A stretch of 64,000 nt of DNA, from the NCBI RefSeq assembly GCF_019430885.1, contig NZ_JAHYBZ010000001.1, positions 186,001 to 250,000 on the forward strand, read 5' to 3'. The DNA comes from Roseomonas alba (lineage in GTDB: Bacteria > Pseudomonadota > Alphaproteobacteria > Acetobacterales > Acetobacteraceae). The notes under the pieces were generated by a model, which saw only the letters and a program-made list of their open reading frames with translations, was not told the origin of the DNA and ran no database searches. Position numbers and translations under genes: made by a program. Below, piece by piece: positions 59,856 through 64,000 of this stretch. How positions within the stretch are numbered: the stretch's first letter is position 1; every line of letters starts with the position of its first letter.

Positions 59856-61574
59856 TCAGAAGCGCGCAATGGCGGCGAAGAGGATGCGGTTGGCGATGGC
59901 ATAGCCGTCGCCTGCAGCCCCGGTGGCGAGCGACCCGCCATAGACGTCGCGCCGCGTGAACAGATACTCGACGCCGAGGTCGAGCCAGCCCGCGTTGAAG
60001 ACGCCGTCGCGGATCTCGCCGAAGGGGCTCCAGATCAGGTTGGCGAAGACCTGCTGGTATTCCCGGTTCAGCGCCAGCGCGGCGGGCGAGCCGGGGGTGA
60101 AGCCCAGCGCATAGGACGGGAAGTCGTTGCGCGAATAGGAGAAGGCGACATTGCTGCGCAGCGTCGGGGCCCAGAACCGCCGGTAGGCCGCTGTCGCGCC
60201 GTAGGTCGCGATGGTGTCGAGGCTGGGGCTGGTCACCCCCGGCAGGCCGAGATTGGTGACGGCATCCTGCCCGAAGGTCTGCCCCGCGAAATACCGCCCG
60301 ATGCCGTCGCCGTAATAGGCCATGACGGCAAGCTCATCCGGCCCGAACCCTTCCCACAGCATGCGCATCGGGAAGCGCATCATGCCGGCGAATCCCCAGG
60401 CCGGCGCAGTCTCGGACACCGAGGGCGACGCCGACGTGCCGGCGGTGCGGATCTCGATCTGGCGCAGCAGGCCGCGCAGGTTGAATTCCAGCCCGTTCTG
60501 CCGCCAGGTCAGCCGGCCGAGCAGATCCGGCACCGAGTTGAAGGCCGGGCTCGCGCCGCCCTGCATGCTGGTGGTCGGGGTGAAGACGCCGGCGACGGAG
60601 GTGTAGGTGGTCTCCGGCGCTTCGATCGAGACCATGCCGGTCAGGTTGTCCGCAAGCCGCCCGGTCGCGCGGATCTGCGCCTGGCGCACGAAGGACTGGT
60701 TGAGGTTGGTGGCGTCGATCAGCGTTTCGAAGACGCCTTCGTTCCACAGGCTGTTGGCCTGGCCGACCAGCACGCGGAAGCTGTCGTCGCCGAGTTCGGC
60801 CCAGGCCTGGCGCAGACGGAAGACGGCATTCGTGGTGTTCGGCGCGCCGCCGCCGAAATCGCCCTCGATCCTCGTTTCGAGCGTGCCCCAGGCGGTCAGG
60901 GTGCGCGTGTCGATGCCGAAGCGGCTGAAGCGTGCCGTCATGGCGAAGTCGCCACCCTGCTCGTCGGCCGGGCTGCCGATCAGCGGGATGGTCTGCGGTG
61001 GCGGCGCATCGGTCTGGTTGCGCGGCCCGAAATCATAATAGCCGGTCAGCTTGGCGAAGCCGTAGAGCCGCACCTGCGTCTCGGTGCCCGGCACGCGGAA
61101 GGCGACGCCCGGCAGGTCGGGGCGCAGCGCTTCCTCGGTCGCATAGTAGTCGCCCATGCGTTCGGGCGGGTCGAGGCCCGGGATCGGCGCCGTCTCGGCG
61201 GCGAGAGCCTGCCGGGCTGCCCGCGCCTCGGCGGCGGCGGCGCGTGCTTCCGCGGCGGCTGCGCGTGCGTCAGCCTGGGCTGTGGCCGCGGGAGGGGCGG
61301 GTGGGGGTGTCGGGGCCGCGCGTGGCGTGGCGCGCCGCGTCGGCGTTGGCGTCGCTACCGGTCGAGCCGCAGCCCGCGCCTCGAGCTGTTCGAGGCGCTG
61401 CCGCATCTCCTCGAGCTGGCGGCGGAGCTCGGCGATGACCGCGGCGTCGTTGCCGCCGGCCTGCGCCAGCGCACTCTGCGGACAGGCGATCATGGCCAGG
61501 GCGGCGGTGAGCCCGAGATCGCGCAGAATGCGTCGCATGGTCGCCATGCGCCGCGGTGGCATCGCACCATGCAT
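59856..61574 (-). CDS. DcaP-like trimeric outer membrane porin
   Basis: 572 residues from ATG 61574, with GGGGAGGAA just upstream. A signal peptide ends at ALAQA. Then a coiled-coil (VIAELRRQLEEMRQRLEQLEAR), a Pro/Ala linker, a second Ala/Arg coil and a beta-barrel with VRLYGFAKLTGYYDFGPR, TLTAWGTLETRIEGDFGGG, RLRQAWAELGDDSFRVLVGQ and terminal AIARF. N-terminal coils and this barrel fit DcaP porins, which pass small organic anions. It probably serves the AbgT/M20 pair or the binding proteins. Confidence 0.88.
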   Translation of the reverse strand: MHGAMPPRRMATMRRILRDLGLTAALAMIACPQSALAQAGGNDAAVIAELRRQLEEMRQRLEQLEARAAARPVATPTPTRRATPRAAPTPPPAPPAATAQADARAAAAEARAAAAEARAARQALAAETAPIPGLDPPERMGDYYATEEALRPDLPGVAFRVPGTETQVRLYGFAKLTGYYDFGPRNQTDAPPPQTIPLIGSPADEQGGDFAMTARFSRFGIDTRTLTAWGTLETRIEGDFGGGAPNTTNAVFRLRQAWAELGDDSFRVLVGQANSLWNEGVFETLIDATNLNQSFVRQAQIRATGRLADNLTGMVSIEAPETTYTSVAGVFTPTTSMQGGASPAFNSVPDLLGRLTWRQNGLEFNLRGLLRQIEIRTAGTSASPSVSETAPAWGFAGMMRFPMRMLWEGFGPDELAVMAYYGDGIGRYFAGQTFGQDAVTNLGLPGVTSPSLDTIATYGATAAYRRFWAPTLRSNVAFSYSRNDFPSYALGFTPGSPAALALNREYQQVFANLIWSPFGEIRDGVFNAGWLDLGVEYLFTRRDVYGGSLATGAAGDGYAIANRILFAAIARF

Positions 61575-62032
61575 GCTGGTTCCTCCCCGCAGGCGACGTA
61601 TCCCCGGCGACGCTAGGGGGCGCGATCCGCCGCAACAATGCGGTCACGGTCTCCGGCCTGTGCCCGGCGTCCCGGTCTCCGGCATGTGCCCAGGCGGCGG
61701 GGACGCCATGCGCGGTCTCGGCACTGTCCGCCAAGGACACGACGTATCCGGCACCTCCGGAACCGCGCTGGTTCTGCCCTGCCTTCTGCCGGCGAATCCG
61801 GTGATCGGCGTGGTGCGCTCCACCACTCCATTGGTGCGCGCCACGGGCCGCGTGCGGGAGGTGTCGCCGTGCGTCGATGCGGTGGGGGATGTCGACCGGA
61901 TGGTTCCGGCCGGCAAGGTCGCTCCGGACGATGCGGGCCGCTATTTCTGAGGGCTGGCTCCACGCCGGCGACCCGGTCGGGACGTGGCCGCGAGCCCCTG
62001 GCCACGCGCGGCACGCGGGTGCAGCATGCGGC
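61575..62032. promoter_or_regulatory. Divergent control region of the porin and serine hydrolase genes, with a 19-bp direct repeat
   Basis: About 460 bp. CGGTCTCCGGCCTGTGCCC (61647-61665) and the same with one change (A for the second C of GCC) at 61673-61691, start to start 26 bp. The spacing suits an operator bound by a dimeric regulator. Nothing else here is supported. Confidence 0.45.
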
Positions 62033-63550
62033 ATGGCCGAACTCGACTGGAAGGCGGCGTGTCGCGCCGCCGATGCGCTCTGTGCCGCCTGGCCCGATGA
62101 CACGCCCGGCGGCACCATCCTGATCTTCGATCGCAACGGGATGCGCGGCACTGCGCAAGGCGGCTGCGCGTCGCTGGTGCACGGGCTGCCCTTCACGCCG
62201 GATACGCCGACGCGGTTCGCCTCCATCACCAAGCATGTCTTCTGCGCCTTTGCGCTGAACCAGGGGCTGGACATGCAGGCGCCGCTCGGCGCGCTGCACC
62301 CGGGGCTGCCGGCCGCTTTCGCCGACGTGCCCGCCTTCCGCGCCCTGTCTATGACCGGTGGCCTGCCGGACCTGATGCAGTCCTACGTGATCTGCGCCAC
62401 ACCGTCCTCGGCGATGCTCGACGTCGCGGCGCTCGATGCCTTCACGCTCACCCTGCCCGGCCTCGACAATCCGCCGGGGGTCGAGATGTCCTACTCCAAC
62501 ACCGGCTATCGCGTGATGGAACAGGCGCTCGCGGCGCGCGGGGCGGTGTTTCGCGACTGGGTCGAGGTCACGCTGAACAGTGCGCTCGGCACGCGCTTCG
62601 TCTTCCCGGCGGGCTGGGATTCGGTGGTCCCGGGCCTCGCCGACGGCTATTGGCGGGAGGCGGGCGGACCCTGGCGCATCGGCGGCTACGGCATGGCGCT
62701 CTCGGCCTCCGGCGCGCTGACCGGCAGCGCGCGGGACCTGTCCGTCTGGCTCGCGGCACTATTGCGGGGCGAGGGCCCGGCGGGCGGGCTGCTGGACCGG
62801 ATGGCGACGCCGGTGACGCTGACCGATGGCCGTGCCGTCGATTACGGGCTGGGCCTCGCGCATTGCCGGCTTGGCGGGCGCCCTCTGCTCGGCCATGGCG
62901 GGCACCTGACCGGGTTCAAGAACCATTTCCTGGTCGATCGCGAGGCGGGCTGGGGCGTCATCGCGCTGTCGAACCGGGAGGAAACGGACCCCTTCCTGCT
63001 GGCGCTGCGCGTCGCTGCCGCGCTGACCGGTGCGACGCTACGCGACCCGGCGCCCAATCTGCTGCCCGAAGGCTTCTTCGTCGAGGCCGACGGCCCGTGC
63101 TGGATCGAACATCGCGCCGGCGCACTGACCTTCCTTGGCGCGCGGGAGATGCTCTACGCCGGCGATGCGCCGGGCGAGGCCGTGTCGCTGTCGCCCTACC
63201 TGCCGATTCGGCTGCAGCGCGACGGCGACGCCATTGCCGGCGAGATCGGCCATGTCGCCCGCCGCTTCCTGCCCGTGCGCACGGATGCCGCGCTGTCGTC
63301 CGGCTTTGCCGGTACCTGGCGGGCCGCGGCGCAGCACGCGACGCTGACCGTCACGCCCGATGGCATGGTCGAAGCCGGCGGCGGCGCGCTGTTCCGTCGG
63401 GCGGCGCTCATGCCGCTCGACGCCACGCGCGCGCTGATGCCGGTCGGCGCGCTGCCCTGGCCCGGCCGCGCCTGCGCCTGGCTGCATGCGCCGGACATGC
63501 TGCGCCTTGTCACCAACCGCAGCCGCGTGCTCGACTTCACGCGCGCCTGA
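62033..63550 (+). CDS. Serine hydrolase, D-aminopeptidase/class C beta-lactamase-like
   Basis: 505 residues from ATG 62033. FASITKHVFCAF has the S-x-x-K nucleophile, MSYSNTGYRVME the Y-x-N, and LLGHGGHLTGFKNHF the third motif (HGG). The C-terminal half carries two lipocalin-like domains, as in the D-aminopeptidase (DAP) of Ochrobactrum. No signal peptide. It splits D-amino acid amides or peptides; placed directly before a peptide-type binding protein gene (37 bp), it may act on what that protein imports. Confidence 0.85.
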   Translation: MAELDWKAACRAADALCAAWPDDTPGGTILIFDRNGMRGTAQGGCASLVHGLPFTPDTPTRFASITKHVFCAFALNQGLDMQAPLGALHPGLPAAFADVPAFRALSMTGGLPDLMQSYVICATPSSAMLDVAALDAFTLTLPGLDNPPGVEMSYSNTGYRVMEQALAARGAVFRDWVEVTLNSALGTRFVFPAGWDSVVPGLADGYWREAGGPWRIGGYGMALSASGALTGSARDLSVWLAALLRGEGPAGGLLDRMATPVTLTDGRAVDYGLGLAHCRLGGRPLLGHGGHLTGFKNHFLVDREAGWGVIALSNREETDPFLLALRVAAALTGATLRDPAPNLLPEGFFVEADGPCWIEHRAGALTFLGAREMLYAGDAPGEAVSLSPYLPIRLQRDGDAIAGEIGHVARRFLPVRTDAALSSGFAGTWRAAAQHATLTVTPDGMVEAGGGALFRRAALMPLDATRALMPVGALPWPGRACAWLHAPDMLRLVTNRSRVLDFTRA

Positions 63551-63586
63551 ATCAACGCACACGGCTTCATTCCTCGGGATTTCCGG

Positions 63587-64000
63587 ATGCCTCTTCTCGC
63601 TTCGCTTCGCCGTTCCCTGCTGGCGGCGGCCTCGATGTTCGCGCCAATCGCCGCCACGGCGCAAACCACGCCGCCCGACGCGCGCGTGCTGCGCGTCGTG
63701 CCGCATGCGGATCTGCGCACGCTCGACCCCATGGCGGTGTCGGTGACCATCACCCGCATGCACGGGCTAATGATCTATGAAACGCTGTTCGCGTGGGACA
63801 GCCAGCTCAACCCGCGGCCGCAGATGGTGCAGGACGTCACCACCAGCCCCGATGGCCTGGTCTGGCGCTTCACCCTGCGCGAGGGGCTGAAGTTCCACGA
63901 TGGCCAGCCGGTGACGTCGCGCGACGTGGTGGCGTCGCTGCGGCGCTGGATGGCGCGGGACGTGGTGGGCAGCCATCTCGGCGCGCGCGTCGCGTCGCTG
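63587..64000 (+). CDS. Peptide-type ABC transporter substrate-binding protein (SBP family 5), N-terminal part
   Basis: 138 residues visible; the frame runs off the window's end. A signal peptide ends near ATAQ. LRVVPHADLRTLDPMAVSVT, GLMIYETLFAWDSQLNPRPQMVQD and WRFTLREGLKFHDGQPVTSRDVVASLRRW match the relatives at 24799 and 29755. Start ATG 63587. Likely in a transcript with the serine hydrolase gene. Confidence 0.9.
   Translation, partial: MPLLASLRRSLLAAASMFAPIAATAQTTPPDARVLRVVPHADLRTLDPMAVSVTITRMHGLMIYETLFAWDSQLNPRPQMVQDVTTSPDGLVWRFTLREGLKFHDGQPVTSRDVVASLRRWMARDVVGSHLGARVASL

Overview
The window is a GC-rich (roughly two-thirds G+C) alphaproteobacterial chromosome segment. The rluD/rpoH arrangement with a DUF6476 gene, the many extracytoplasmic binding proteins (peptide type and Bug type), an orphan DcaP-like porin and several sequence families suggest Acetobacteraceae, close to Roseomonas. 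No rRNA is present, so genus level is an inference.

Layout. (1) 1-3748, core: 3' end of an amino-acid binding protein (aapJ-like), a small secreted protein, rpoH, rluD, a DUF6476 gene and tRNA-Glu(CTC). (2) 3734-22841, a ~19.1 kb integrative element in the tRNA-Glu 3' end, bounded by a 15-bp direct repeat (attL 3734-3748, attR 22827-22841) and carrying a tyrosine integrase at its right end. It holds an AlpA-like regulator, a prohead-protease-like fusion protein, a short tape measure protein, a family of small paralogues, a PrimPol/ATPase replication protein, a field of CACAGGG repeats that looks like an origin, a DUF6932 gene with a coupled partner, a DUF6998 nuclease-like gene and a mosaic secreted peptidoglycan-binding protein. 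I see no capsid, portal, terminase or tail-tube gene, so this is a phage-derived satellite-like element or a remnant. (3) 22842-23866, small genes and a broken reading frame. (4) 23867-33420, a metabolic cluster: DHDPS-like aldolase, two peptide-type binding proteins, ferredoxin-NADP reductase, molybdopterin oxidoreductase, cupin and a MocR-type regulator. Three upstream regions here share an ungapped ~38-bp motif with a 23-bp internal period, which suggests one regulon under the adjacent MocR. (5) 33590-41934, seven leftward genes: a four-component efflux system (YtcA-like, HlyD, FUSC, outer-membrane factor), then glutamate decarboxylase, a choloylglycine-hydrolase-like enzyme and a YrhK-like membrane protein. 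(6) 42243-46682, LysR regulator divergent from a CoA transferase, a Bug binding protein and an alpha/beta hydrolase. (7) 47306-52682, sensor kinase, sigma54-dependent response regulator, a repeat protein, an MFS transporter and a DUF486 protein. (8) 53558-64000, SLC13-type and MarC transporters, AbgT transporter plus M20 peptidase, a DcaP-like porin, a D-aminopeptidase-like serine hydrolase and the start of a third peptide-type binding protein.

The right part reads as peptide and organic-acid scavenging: porin, binding proteins, AbgT/M20 and serine hydrolase import and split amide-linked compounds. The island is the accessory region with the least explained content; the MocR-type operator set is the clearest regulatory signal.
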